45,079 bases of DNA, from NCBI GenBank assembly GCA_964468125.1, contig CAYXVF010000047.1:1-45079 (forward strand), read 5' to 3'. The position numbers and the translations under genes were made by a program. Shown one piece after another: positions 7,637-15,866 of the stretch (position 1 is its first letter; each line of letters begins with the position of its first letter). The notes below the pieces were generated by a model. The model had not been told where the DNA came from. It worked only from the letters and a program-made list of their open reading frames with translations, and searched no databases. The stretch is from CAYXVF01 sp964468125. Its GTDB lineage: Bacteria > Myxococcota > XYA12-FULL-58-9 > CAYXVF01.

Positions 7637-9609
7637 GCCGTCACCTCCCCGGTGAATCGACGTAGGCTCGCCAAGACCAGAGGATGCTCTTCCGCGCCGA
7701 GTCGACGGGACAGCTGCTCCTCCGTCGGAGCAATTCCACGGCCGAGCAACGCGTCGACGCTGGCACGGCGTACGACCCAGAAGCGATGTTCCAAGAGTCC
7801 GGTCAGAAGCTCCTCGGCGTCTCGCTCCGGCAGACGAACGGAGACCGACACCACCTCCCGGACCACCTCCGGGTCAGGATGACGGAGCACGGGCTTGAGT
7901 ATTTCGCCGAGCTCCGGCGGATTCAGCCGGAACAACGCACTCATGGCCGCAAGCACAGTCAGCGAATCGCTGCTATGAACCGCCGTCTCGAGAGTCGCGA
8001 TCACCTTCGGGCCGCCAACGGCACCGAGTGAGCGCAACGCTTCCGCTGCCACCCAGGGGTCAGGGTCCTTGAGCACCGCGAGCAAGGCATCGACGGCTTC
8101 CTGCGACCGGTAGTTTCCGAGTCCTCGCGCTGCCGCAACACGCACCGCGGGCGACTCATCGGTGAGTCCGAGAATGAAGGCCTCTTCAGGAAACCTCTCA
8201 CCGAAGTTGGTCGCCGCGTCAAACGCCGCTGCGCGAACCTCCGAATCGGAATCCCGTACCGCGCGCTGCAGTATTCCGATGTCCTCGTCACGCGCGAGCG
8301 CCCCGAGCGCGATCAACCAAGGTGATTCGAGCTCGCTGTCATCGAGCAACTGGCGGAGCCGATCGCCGACCTTCTCCGGTGAACGCCGACCGATCTCCGC
8401 CATGGCGTGGGCAATGACGCGCAGCAGGTCCGCGCTCGAGGTTCGCGCACCGAGGTTGATGAGGCCTTCCACCGCGGCCGAATCTGCGATTCGCCCAACC
8501 GCCCGGACCGCAGCCTCAGCGGTGCGTGGCTCACTCTGTAGCGCGATCTCCAGCAAATCGGACACGTGCTCCGGCGCCCCGATCAGCTCGATGGTCTCCA
8601 AGAACAGGACCCGCGACTCGATGCCCACGCGGTAGAGCTCCGTTGAGAGCCTGTCGACCACCTCCGCCGACGGAAGCGCACAGACCGTTTCCATCGCTAG
8701 CTCGATGTTTGTGCGGGTCGAGCACGCGTCGAGAATCGCCGGGGCTACTTCCGGCAAGCCCATGGCCCCGAGGAGAACGACCGCCGCACTCACCACAGTC
8801 TCATCATCGTGCTGCAAAGCGTCGAGCAAAGACTCGCGCACTCGGGGGGATGAACGAATCTCTCGGCCCAGTACATCGACACATTCAGCGTCTACAGCGA
8901 TTTGAGCGAGGGAGCGAATGGCGACAGCCCGGTTACCGCGGCTAGGCGAGACCACTCCGGCCAGCAAGAGCTCGCACGCCTCCGCATCCCCGGTGAGAGC
9001 GAGCACGGGATAGAGTGAGCGGTGAAGCGCCGGATTTCGCCAAAGGGCCCGAAGGCGATCGAGCTCGACCGAGTGGCCGGTCTTGGCGAGTGCGTCGAGA
9101 AGGTAAACGATGGTTTGCGGTTCACCGTCGAGCTCATTCAGAGCCGCAAGGAGCTCTTCCGCCGCAGACTCACCACCAATTTGCCCCAGGGACTCCGCGG
9201 CGGCGGCCCGTACGTTGACGTCGTCGTCGTGCAGCGCGGCTCGGAGCGCTCGTTCCGCCTCGGTCCCACCGATGCGACCGAGGGTCTCGACGACGAGCTT
9301 CCGCACGTCAGCCTCACCGTCGGCGAGTGCCCCTGCCAGGGCCGGAATCGCCGGCGAGCCTACGCGGCTGAGCGCCTCACTCGCGGCGTTTCTCAACCCC
9401 GCGTTGTCCTCGCTCGCCAAGCTGTTCACCAAGCCATCAACGAAGTCCTGTTCGCGGGCGAAGGTCTCCACGAGACCGAGCGCCGCCCTTCGCACGCGCC
9501 AGCTCGGGTCCGCGAGCGCTTCCAGGTAGCTCTGGAGCTCGTTGGAGACTAGGGACTTGGCACGCGCATGGCGGTCAGGCTCGGAGGCATTTCGGTCCCA
9601 AGCGCTCAT
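7633..9609 (-). CDS. HEAT-repeat protein of the chemosensory operon
   Basis: A 658-residue protein built almost wholly of about 20 HEAT or HEAT-like helical repeats of 30-32 residues. Typical units read DPSWRVRRAALGLV, EADVRKLVVETLGRIGG, DVNVRAAAAESLGQIGG, DSEVRAAAFDAATNFGE, SPAVRVAAARGLGNY and DPDPWVAAEALRSLGAVGG. There is no signal peptide, membrane helix or catalytic domain. HEAT solenoids serve as protein-binding scaffolds. The gene overlaps the zinc-ribbon/receiver gene upstream (ATGA) and cheR downstream (GTGA). This strongly suggests that it works with the chemosensory proteins, perhaps organising CheR, CheB or receivers; the partner is not known. The PBS-lyase-type HEAT family is the alternative label; no lyase partner is nearby. 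Confidence 0.9.
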   Translation of the reverse strand: MSAWDRNASEPDRHARAKSLVSNELQSYLEALADPSWRVRRAALGLVETFAREQDFVDGLVNSLASEDNAGLRNAASEALSRVGSPAIPALAGALADGEADVRKLVVETLGRIGGTEAERALRAALHDDDVNVRAAAAESLGQIGGESAAEELLAALNELDGEPQTIVYLLDALAKTGHSVELDRLRALWRNPALHRSLYPVLALTGDAEACELLLAGVVSPSRGNRAVAIRSLAQIAVDAECVDVLGREIRSSPRVRESLLDALQHDDETVVSAAVVLLGAMGLPEVAPAILDACSTRTNIELAMETVCALPSAEVVDRLSTELYRVGIESRVLFLETIELIGAPEHVSDLLEIALQSEPRTAEAAVRAVGRIADSAAVEGLINLGARTSSADLLRVIAHAMAEIGRRSPEKVGDRLRQLLDDSELESPWLIALGALARDEDIGILQRAVRDSDSEVRAAAFDAATNFGERFPEEAFILGLTDESPAVRVAAARGLGNYRSQEAVDALLAVLKDPDPWVAAEALRSLGAVGGPKVIATLETAVHSSDSLTVLAAMSALFRLNPPELGEILKPVLRHPDPEVVREVVSVSVRLPERDAEELLTGLLEHRFWVVRRASVDALLGRGIAPTEEQLSRRLGAEEHPLVLASLRRFTGEVTA

Positions 9610-10367
9610 CGCCGCTCCCTCTGGAGATCGGCAACGAACGCATCGAAAGCCCGGCGTAGGGGCTTCATGGCCGCTCCTGCGTCGATTCCCGCCCGCTCAG
9701 CGAGCATGCGACTCCCCTCCACGAGTGCATCCCGAAGGGTTTCGGTCTCGCGGCCCTCCGCCGCCTGCTCGAAGTCCGACTGATGATAGAGCGCGATATC
9801 CGCGACGATGCTGTGCGCCGCGTCCACCACCGCGGTATCCACGGCCGCGAGCCGTTCATTGAACTCGGCGGTCTCTCGGTCGCTCATCAACTCCGAGACC
9901 CCCGCCGGGTCGATACCGAGAAGCGTGCAAAGCTTCGCCGGCAGCATGTCGGTGATGTGGTGTTGCTCAACGTAATCGTTGGCGCCGTAGAGTGCGCTTG
10001 GGCGCCTCTTGTAAGCGGTCTTGTTGTAGACGGATGCGACCAGAACCACCGGAACGTCTTCGCCGTTTGCCATCGCACGAATTCGATCGATCACCTGGAA
10101 GGCCATGAGATCGGTCGCGAGGCCCACGTCCAATACATAGGCGGCGGAGCGATTGAGCAGAGCGAGCGCTCGGCTCCCGGTGGGGACCGCGACCGCGGTG
10201 AATCCAGCGCGCGCCAAGACCTCGCCGATCTTGTGGGCCACGTCGGCGTTTTCGTGAGCGATCACGACTGTCGGGCCCGGACTCGGCTCGAAGAGCGCCC
10301 AGCCACAAATTCTGCAGCGGGGTGGCTGGACGCCCGTCGCCCCGCAGCTCGGACAGGAAGACGCCAT
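9606..10367 (-). CDS. zinc-ribbon plus degenerate receiver protein
   Basis: A 253-residue protein in three parts. Residues 5-21 hold two CxxC knuckles (C5, C8, C18, C21), as in a small zinc ribbon. Residues about 32-150 resemble a receiver domain (TVVIAHENADVAHKIGEVL, VPVVLVASVYNKTAY, GANDYVEQHHI). However, the acidic pair is replaced by His-Glu-Asn and the conserved Lys is missing, and the acceptor region reads AAYVLDVGLATDLM. Normal phosphorylation is therefore doubtful. The C-terminal 100 residues are mostly helical, with no recognised domain. It abuts cheW with no gap and overlaps the HEAT-repeat gene by four bases. A phosphorylation-independent adaptor role is likely (inference). Confidence 0.85.
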   Translation of the reverse strand: MASSCPSCGATGVQPPRCRICGWALFEPSPGPTVVIAHENADVAHKIGEVLARAGFTAVAVPTGSRALALLNRSAAYVLDVGLATDLMAFQVIDRIRAMANGEDVPVVLVASVYNKTAYKRRPSALYGANDYVEQHHITDMLPAKLCTLLGIDPAGVSELMSDRETAEFNERLAAVDTAVVDAAHSIVADIALYHQSDFEQAAEGRETETLRDALVEGSRMLAERAGIDAGAAMKPLRRAFDAFVADLQRERR

Positions 10368-10865
10368 TCAGCCGCTGTTCTCCACGAGGCTCGACGTGTC
10401 GGGCAGAACGATCTCGTCCTCGGAGGCGACCACGTTTCTTACGTTGAGCAGCACGAGGGTACGGCCTCGGTATTCGCAGATCCCCATGAAGAACGGCGCT
10501 TGAACGTCGCTAAAGAGCTCCGGAGCAGGACGAATCTCGCTCCGCAGCACTCGGACGACTTCGGTCACACTGTCGACCATCATCCCCACGACACGGGCAT
10601 CCACGGACATGACGATGATTTTCCGCTGTGCATGCGGCTCCGCTTGCAGATCGAAGCGTCGACGCATGTCCACGAGTGGTACAATCGAGCCTCGAAGATT
10701 GATCACACCTTCGACAAATTTTGGCCCCATCCGAACGGGCGTTACCGGCATGGGACGAATGATCTCGCGGACCCGCATGATATCGACCACATACTCTTCA
10801 TCGCCGACTTTGAACGCCGCCATGCGTACGAGCTCTTCTTCCCTGGAGCGATCGCCGTGTCTCAT
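10368..10865 (-). CDS. cheW: CheW-like coupling protein (first copy from the left)
   Basis: A 165-residue single CheW domain, the SH3-like adaptor that links the kinase CheA to receptors. Diagnostic segments are AAFKVGDEEYVVDIMRVREII, TPVRMGPKFVEGVINLRGSIVPLVDMRRRF, IIVMSVDARVVGMMVDSV, and the final FFMGICEYRGRTLVLLNVRNVV. It starts with ATG inside an ATGA overlap with the second cheW gene upstream. Having two different CheW proteins in one operon suggests distinct contacts, for example one with CheA and one with another array component (inference). The two copies are clearly diverged, so this is not a recent duplication. Confidence 0.93.
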   Translation of the reverse strand: MRHGDRSREEELVRMAAFKVGDEEYVVDIMRVREIIRPMPVTPVRMGPKFVEGVINLRGSIVPLVDMRRRFDLQAEPHAQRKIIVMSVDARVVGMMVDSVTEVVRVLRSEIRPAPELFSDVQAPFFMGICEYRGRTLVLLNVRNVVASEDEIVLPDTSSLVENSG

Positions 10866-11398
10866 ACCTCGCGCTCCAAGAAAGAAAGGAGTGGATCGAG
10901 CTCGAGAATGATCAGCAGCCGGTCGCCGATCCGTCCGACGCCGTCGAGCATTTCACTCGCGTCGCGCTTCATCGTTCTCGGCACAGGCTCGATCGCGTCA
11001 CGATCCATGCGCTGCACGCTCACGACTCGGTCGACCGACACCCCTACCGCGTCGCCCTGTGCTCTGAGAACGAGAATGCGGCTATCGCGCCCAAGCTCGA
11101 TCGGTGCGAGGCCGAGAAAACGGCGCAGGTCAACGATGGGAACGATGGTCCCGCGCAAGGAAATGATTCCCAGCACCGACTCGGGAACGCGAGGCACCGG
11201 CGTAATGTGCGGTACCTTGATGATCTCTTGAATCTCCAAGATATCGAGCGCGAGCTCCTCCTTCCCACAGTAGAAGGAAAGCAGCTCGATCACGTCTTGA
11301 TGGAGACCGATGCCCTGAAACTCGCCGATGTAGCTCGCGACCGCCGCGTCGCCTTCGGTGACGAAGAAGTCGTCGAGGTCGTGCTTTCCTTCGCTCAT
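10862..11398 (-). CDS. cheW: CheW-like coupling protein (second copy)
   Basis: A 178-residue protein with an N-terminal extension of about 35 acidic residues followed by one CheW domain. Recognisable stretches are LLSFYCGKEELALDILEIQEII, ITPVPRVPESVLGIISLRGTIVPIVDLRRFLG, ILVLRAQGDAVGVSVDRV, and the end segment VGRIGDRLLIILELDPLLSF. The VINLRG-type core reads IISLRG here. Its start overlaps the cheA stop in ATGA, and its stop overlaps the start of the next cheW. The N-terminal tail (DDFFVTEGDAAVASYIGEF) is absent from the other copy and may give it a separate partner. Confidence 0.92.
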   Translation of the reverse strand: MSEGKHDLDDFFVTEGDAAVASYIGEFQGIGLHQDVIELLSFYCGKEELALDILEIQEIIKVPHITPVPRVPESVLGIISLRGTIVPIVDLRRFLGLAPIELGRDSRILVLRAQGDAVGVSVDRVVSVQRMDRDAIEPVPRTMKRDASEMLDGVGRIGDRLLIILELDPLLSFLEREV

Positions 11399-13476
11399 TG
11401 CAGCGCCACTCCCACTGCACGTCCGTCAACTTCGGCCATCTCATTGATCAACTGAACCATGTCGATGACCAGGATCGTCTGCTGATTGCCGAGCTCCGTC
11501 GCGCCAGCGATCCCTCTGGTGTTCTTCAGCCAGCGGCCGAGGGATTTGATCACGATGTCCTGTTGGCCGACGAGGTCATCCACGATCAAGGCCATTCGGC
11601 TCTGCCCGACCCCGGCGACGACTCCGTAGCTCGCGCTCGGCCGTCCTTTGTCGCTCAGTCCGAAGAGCTCGCGTAGATTGACCAGGGGTACGGTCGCCCC
11701 ACGAACCGTGATGACCTCGCGCCGCTCGATGGTTTGAACGTCCCGATCATCGATAGCGAGGGTCTCTTGCACGTTGTTCAGCGGAATCGCGTAGGTTTCG
11801 CCCCCTACCGCCACGACGAGGGCAGGAATGATCGCGAGCGTGATCGGCAGCGTAATCGTCAGCGTCGTTCCCGTGCCCTCTTCCGAGCGAACGTCGATCA
11901 CGCCGGACAACTTGGAGATGTTGTTTCGCACCACGTCCATGCCAACGCCGCGACCACTGAATTGAGACACCTGCGTCGCAGTGGAGAATCCGGGCTGAAA
12001 CAGCAAGCCGTAGACGTCGCGGAGCGACATTTCTTCCGCTCGGTCCGCCGTGATCCGGCCCTGCATGATGGCGGTTTCTAGCGTCTTTTGGATGTCGATT
12101 CCGCGTCCGTCGTCGCTGACCTCGACCAAGACGTGATTGCCCTGGGCCGCCGCGGAAAGACGCACCGTGCCTTCACGCCGCTTTCCAACCGCTTGGCGCT
12201 CGTCTGGCCCTTCGACACCATGGTCGATCGCGTTGCGAATGATGTGCATCAGCGGCTCGGCGAGATCCTCGACGATCAGCTTGTCGAGCTCCGTGTGCTC
12301 GCCGGCGGTCTCGATGTGAACCTCCTTTTCGAGCTCCCGAGAGATCTTGCGCCCCACCCGCACCATGCGTTCAAACAGATTCATGAGGGGGACCATGCGC
12401 ACCTCCATGATCCCCGCTTGGAGCTCCGCGAGCCGCCGCTCGAAGTTGCGAGACTCCTTGTGGAGGTCGACCGCGAGGCCCGTGAACCCGTGCGATCGCT
12501 TCATTTCCTCGGTGATCTCCGCAAAGGCCGCGCGCGTGAGGCCGAGCTCGCCCACGAGATTCATCAAGCGGTCGAGACGTCGAATGTCCACGCGGACCGT
12601 GCGCGACACTGAGCGCAAAGAGCTCGATTCTTCCGTGTCGTCGGTTTCTCGTGGGGGCACGTCCGCTTCCGGCTCACTGACCGGCACCGCCGGCTGCTCA
12701 ACGCGCGCCTCGGGCACACGCGTCACGACTCCCCTTCGACGGATTGGAACGATTTCGATCCGATCGTCAGAAAGAGCGGTCTGGAGCTGGCTTGCTGTCG
12801 CGTCCGAGCCCACGATGATGTCGAAGGAGATCGCACCAGGCTCAGCGGCCTTCGAGCTCGGCAGCTTGGTAATCACCTCACCATAGGTCTTCACCGTGTT
12901 GTCGATCTCAGCCAATCCCACGTCGAAATTCGAGAGCTGAAACGAGGTCCGCAAGACAAACAGGTTTCGGCCGCGGACGACGTTCTCGCGAAGACGGTGT
13001 TCCTCGTACTCGGTCAAGACACTCAGTACATCTTCGCCGAGATCCAGGCTCTCCAAGGGTTCTTCCACATCGGCGGTTGGCCCCCCCGAAACAACTGCGG
13101 CGAGACGTCCCACCACCTCGTCAACGCGGCTCACCGGCGTGTCGACTCCTTGCGCCGCTTCGTTGATCAGCTCACCGAAGATCTCTACGCAGGAAAAGAG
13201 AACATCCAAGGCCGAGGCATCGAGGTTGAGCTTGCCCAAGCGCATGCTGTCGAGCACGCTCTCGAGGTCGTGGGCGAGGCGGCTCATGGCGTCGAGGCCG
13301 AACATGCCGGCCAGGCCCTTGAGCGAGTGGGCGCTTCGAAACAGAGTATTGACCCGGCTCGGCTCGACCTCGCCCCGCGTCCGCGTCTCCGCTTCGGCGG
13401 CGATCAGATCGCGATTGAGCGTGTCGACGATCTCTTGCGCCTCGACGACAAACTCTGGACTGACCCCACCGGCCAT
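11395..13476 (-). CDS. cheA: chemotaxis histidine kinase CheA
   Basis: CheA autophosphorylates on its HPt histidine and passes phosphate to CheY- and CheB-type receivers. The 693-residue protein has an N-terminal HPt domain with phospho-acceptor His50 in FRSAHSLKGLAGMFG. A region at about 165-250 (NLFVLRTSFQLSNFDVGLAEI, ISFDIIVGSDA) resembles a receiver-binding P2-type domain. The P3 dimerisation helices include RLDRLMNLVGELGLTRAAF. The ATPase domain has the N box IIRNAIDHG, the G1 box VSDDGRGID and GFSTATQVSQFSGRGVGMDVV. The C-terminal CheW-like P5 domain includes TYAIPLNNVQETL. All catalytic boxes are intact. It lies six bases after a cheY-like gene and overlaps the following cheW by four bases. 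Confidence 0.97.
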   Translation of the reverse strand: MAGGVSPEFVVEAQEIVDTLNRDLIAAEAETRTRGEVEPSRVNTLFRSAHSLKGLAGMFGLDAMSRLAHDLESVLDSMRLGKLNLDASALDVLFSCVEIFGELINEAAQGVDTPVSRVDEVVGRLAAVVSGGPTADVEEPLESLDLGEDVLSVLTEYEEHRLRENVVRGRNLFVLRTSFQLSNFDVGLAEIDNTVKTYGEVITKLPSSKAAEPGAISFDIIVGSDATASQLQTALSDDRIEIVPIRRRGVVTRVPEARVEQPAVPVSEPEADVPPRETDDTEESSSLRSVSRTVRVDIRRLDRLMNLVGELGLTRAAFAEITEEMKRSHGFTGLAVDLHKESRNFERRLAELQAGIMEVRMVPLMNLFERMVRVGRKISRELEKEVHIETAGEHTELDKLIVEDLAEPLMHIIRNAIDHGVEGPDERQAVGKRREGTVRLSAAAQGNHVLVEVSDDGRGIDIQKTLETAIMQGRITADRAEEMSLRDVYGLLFQPGFSTATQVSQFSGRGVGMDVVRNNISKLSGVIDVRSEEGTGTTLTITLPITLAIIPALVVAVGGETYAIPLNNVQETLAIDDRDVQTIERREVITVRGATVPLVNLRELFGLSDKGRPSASYGVVAGVGQSRMALIVDDLVGQQDIVIKSLGRWLKNTRGIAGATELGNQQTILVIDMVQLINEMAEVDGRAVGVALQ

Positions 13477-13482
13477 CGTCTC

Positions 13483-13851
13483 CTACCTCGTCAGGAACTT
13501 CCGAACCAACGCAAGGAGCTCGTCCGGCTCGAAGGGCTTGGTCACGTAAGCGTTGGCGCCGAGGCTCATGGCTTTGTCCCGGTCTCTCGGACTTCCCTCC
13601 GAGCTGACGACAATCACCGGGGTGTTCTCGAAGCTCGGATTGCTGCGTACGAAGGAAATTAGCTCGAGTCCGTTGATGTCGGGCATGTTGATGTCGGTCA
13701 GGATCAAATCGACCCGCTCGCGGGGAAGAGAACGTAGCGCGTCGAATCCGCTCCCCACCTCGAGAACCTCGCACTCTTCGAGCTGGCTCACGATCGAGGA
13801 AAGCATGCCCCGCATTGCCGGAGAATCCTCAACAATCAAAACTCTCGCCAT
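13483..13851 (-). CDS. cheY: CheY-like response regulator next to cheA
   Basis: A 122-residue single receiver domain with E8/D9 in LIVEDSPAMR, phospho-acceptor D53 in LILTDINMPDINGLEL, Ser in VIVVSSEGSPRDR and Lys in YVTKPFEPDEL. It has no output domain. It lies immediately upstream of cheA, six bases away, and after the DUF4388 gene, so it is the most likely direct CheA target. It shares the TDINMP and GANAY-TKP motifs with the two receivers at the far end of the operon, giving three single-domain receivers in one operon. Whether one of them acts as a phosphate sink is unknown. Confidence 0.94.
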   Translation of the reverse strand: MARVLIVEDSPAMRGMLSSIVSQLEECEVLEVGSGFDALRSLPRERVDLILTDINMPDINGLELISFVRSNPSFENTPVIVVSSEGSPRDRDKAMSLGANAYVTKPFEPDELLALVRKFLTR

Positions 13852-13869
13852 ACTGCTGTCTCCGCGCCG

Positions 13870-15783
13870 CTAGTCGCGCTGACGTTTGCTTTCTTCCAAA
13901 CGGCGCTCTAGCAGGGCTCGATCCATCGCGAGTCCCGCTTGCTGCAAGAATATCTCAAGTCCATCGGTGGGGCCTAATGGCTGGCCAGAGGGATTGTCGC
14001 CGTAGAGGACCGCAGCGACGCGCCCGCCTGAGGCGAGGGGCGCGACAAAACACTCGACCGCCCGTCCCGGACCGCCGAACCGTTCGAGGAGGGCGCGATT
14101 CACCGGTGTTCGGTCGAGGGGACCACGAATCAAGGTGTTGTATTTCACCACCCGGTCAAAGACGACGCCCGCGTCCGTGGGGACGTGCGTCTTGCGCACC
14201 CGTCCCACGAAACGCTCGGATTCTTCGTTTCCGCTGAAACCGCCGAGACCGATGTAGGCGTCGCGAGTCACGAGAAACAAAGCGGCACGTTCAGCGACGA
14301 GATCCGCATAGCGGAGCACCAAGAGCGTCACGGTTTCCCGATTCGCCGGGTTGACGAGCTCCGCCAACATCGATCGGAGCATCTCCATCTGCTCCGCACC
14401 GGGCGGACGCGGAGGCAAATCTCCATGGGCGCCTTCGACGATCGCGCCGATGTCCTCTGCGAGCTCCGCGCCGAGATCCACCGAGTCGTCCGCGACCTGC
14501 TCTTCACCCATGTAGGGCTCGAGCCGCAGTCGCAGGGCGCCGAGGAAGCGCTCCATGGGCTCACTCGGACGAGGGTCCCGTGGCGAGCGCAGTACTTGCC
14601 AACGACGAGGTTTGTCGAGGACCCCGCTGATCCGCAACGCGTGAGCGCGCTCCTCTGCGATGTCGTTCCTGTAGTCGCTGAACAGAAGAACGGGCAGGTT
14701 GGCGACCTCCGCCCGCAATCGTTCGGCGAGCTCGATCCCTCCGAGAATCCCGCGGCCATCGGAGCGGGGAAGGAGTACGTCGGCCACCACCACCACCGGC
14801 CCCGTGCTCTCCCGCAGCTTTGCGAGCGCTTCAGGAACGCGCTCGGCGCAGTACACGTTCACAAAGCGTGATTTGAAGCGCTCGGTGAGGACGCGGAGCA
14901 CATTCGGGTCGTCATCCAGCACGAGCAAAGACCAGTGCTCCGGGCTGTTCTGAGCCCTGTCCGGCGCCGCAGCGCCGAGATCACTCAGTGGCGGCTCATT
15001 ACGCGGCGCAGTCTCATCGCGACGCTTGGGAAAAGGGATCACTTTTGACTGCGGGGTCGATTGATCGGCCCGCACGCGGTTCGTCTCCGCGTCCGCAGGC
15101 GCGACACGAGGCGACGACGGGGGGGGTACGGTCCACTCCTCATCGGTCGAAAGTCGCGAGCTGACCGTAGGCTCAAAGGCGGTGGAGCCCGCTTCGTCGA
15201 GCTGCACGAGCGCGAAGGTGTCGTCGTCAGCAGCTGGCGCCGGGGTCTCGCGACTGAGGAATTGGCTCAGTGAGTCTGACTGCTGCCGCTCGTCGCGCCG
15301 CCTTGCACCTTCCATCGCCAGGTACTGCGGGTTCACACCCTGGCTTACGACCGCGCGCGACGCAGCGAGGGCAAAACCGCGCCAAGGATCGATGTCCTGC
15401 TCCAGCACGAAGGAGAAGGTTCCATCATCCCACTCGAACATCGCATAGACGATGTCGGACATCATGTTCTTGAGCGTGCTCTCCCATGCCTCCGAATCGA
15501 TCGAGAACTCTTTGGCCAACTTGAGCCCGCTCATGCCCCCCGCCTGCGCCGCGAGCATCTCCTGGTAGACCGTTGGGGCGACGACCCGAGCCTCGAGCAG
15601 CATGTCACCTACGGTCCATTCGGAAGCGGACCTGTAGGCGGCAACGACGCGGCCGTCGTTGAAGATGATCTCACCGGTCTCGAGCTGCGTGGATAGCTGG
15701 AGCGTCCCGGAGCGTCGACTCAGGGACACGATCTGGAAGATGTCAGCCAACCCGAGGTCGGCCAGATTTCCCACCAGGCTCAC
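13870..15783 (-). CDS. DUF4388 (PATAN)-receiver-GAF-like protein
   Basis: A 637-residue multidomain protein. Residues 1-130 match DUF4388/PATAN (SLVGNLADLGLADIFQIVSL, SGTLQLST, GEIIFNDGRVVAA, VYAMFEWDDGTFSF). Residues 150-280 are a low-complexity polar linker. Residues 284-395 are a receiver with D290-D292, phospho-acceptor about D335 in VVVADVLLP and Lys about 391 in VLDKPRR. The C-terminal part (about 450-625) looks GAF-like (VECFVAPLASGGRVAAVLYGDN), ending in a charged helix. In other bacteria PATAN domains occur with receivers and are thought to mediate protein contacts. The GTG start has GAGGA six bases upstream. As first gene of the chemosensory operon it may be an input or output integrator (inference). 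Confidence 0.87.
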   Translation of the reverse strand: MSLVGNLADLGLADIFQIVSLSRRSGTLQLSTQLETGEIIFNDGRVVAAYRSASEWTVGDMLLEARVVAPTVYQEMLAAQAGGMSGLKLAKEFSIDSEAWESTLKNMMSDIVYAMFEWDDGTFSFVLEQDIDPWRGFALAASRAVVSQGVNPQYLAMEGARRRDERQQSDSLSQFLSRETPAPAADDDTFALVQLDEAGSTAFEPTVSSRLSTDEEWTVPPPSSPRVAPADAETNRVRADQSTPQSKVIPFPKRRDETAPRNEPPLSDLGAAAPDRAQNSPEHWSLLVLDDDPNVLRVLTERFKSRFVNVYCAERVPEALAKLRESTGPVVVVADVLLPRSDGRGILGGIELAERLRAEVANLPVLLFSDYRNDIAEERAHALRISGVLDKPRRWQVLRSPRDPRPSEPMERFLGALRLRLEPYMGEEQVADDSVDLGAELAEDIGAIVEGAHGDLPPRPPGAEQMEMLRSMLAELVNPANRETVTLLVLRYADLVAERAALFLVTRDAYIGLGGFSGNEESERFVGRVRKTHVPTDAGVVFDRVVKYNTLIRGPLDRTPVNRALLERFGGPGRAVECFVAPLASGGRVAAVLYGDNPSGQPLGPTDGLEIFLQQAGLAMDRALLERRLEESKRQRD

Positions 15784-15824
15784 AGCGGTTCCTCAGAGGA
15801 GGCCAGAGATTAGCAATGGAGCAA

Positions 15825-15853
15825 ATTGTGCCGGAGGGCGATCGGCCGGGCAA
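15825..15853 (-). promoter_or_regulatory. candidate promoter of the chemosensory operon
   Basis: On the minus strand a TTGCCC box (15848-15853) and a CACAAT box (15825-15830) are separated by exactly 17 bp, 42 bp upstream of the GTG of the DUF4388 gene. Each matches the sigma-70 consensus at four of six positions. The same gap holds an inverted repeat, ATCGGC (15841-15846) with GCCGAT (15861-15866), directly after the stop of the upstream gene; it could be a weak terminator without a T-run, or an operator overlapping the -35 box. This is the only gap of note between the riboflavin/nusB operon and the chemosensory operon. Confidence 0.3.
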
Positions 15854-15866
15854 CAGGCGCGCCGAT

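Noticed and set aside
9783..11231. 482-codon plus-strand frame over the cheW genes
   Set aside because: Antisense to two CheW genes and the zinc-ribbon gene; the translation shows no family features.
15841..15866. ATCGGC/GCCGAT hairpin as a terminator of the rib-nusB operon
   Set aside because: The stem is only 6 bp with a 14-base loop and no T-run, and it overlaps the candidate -35 of the next operon. It is mentioned there but not called.
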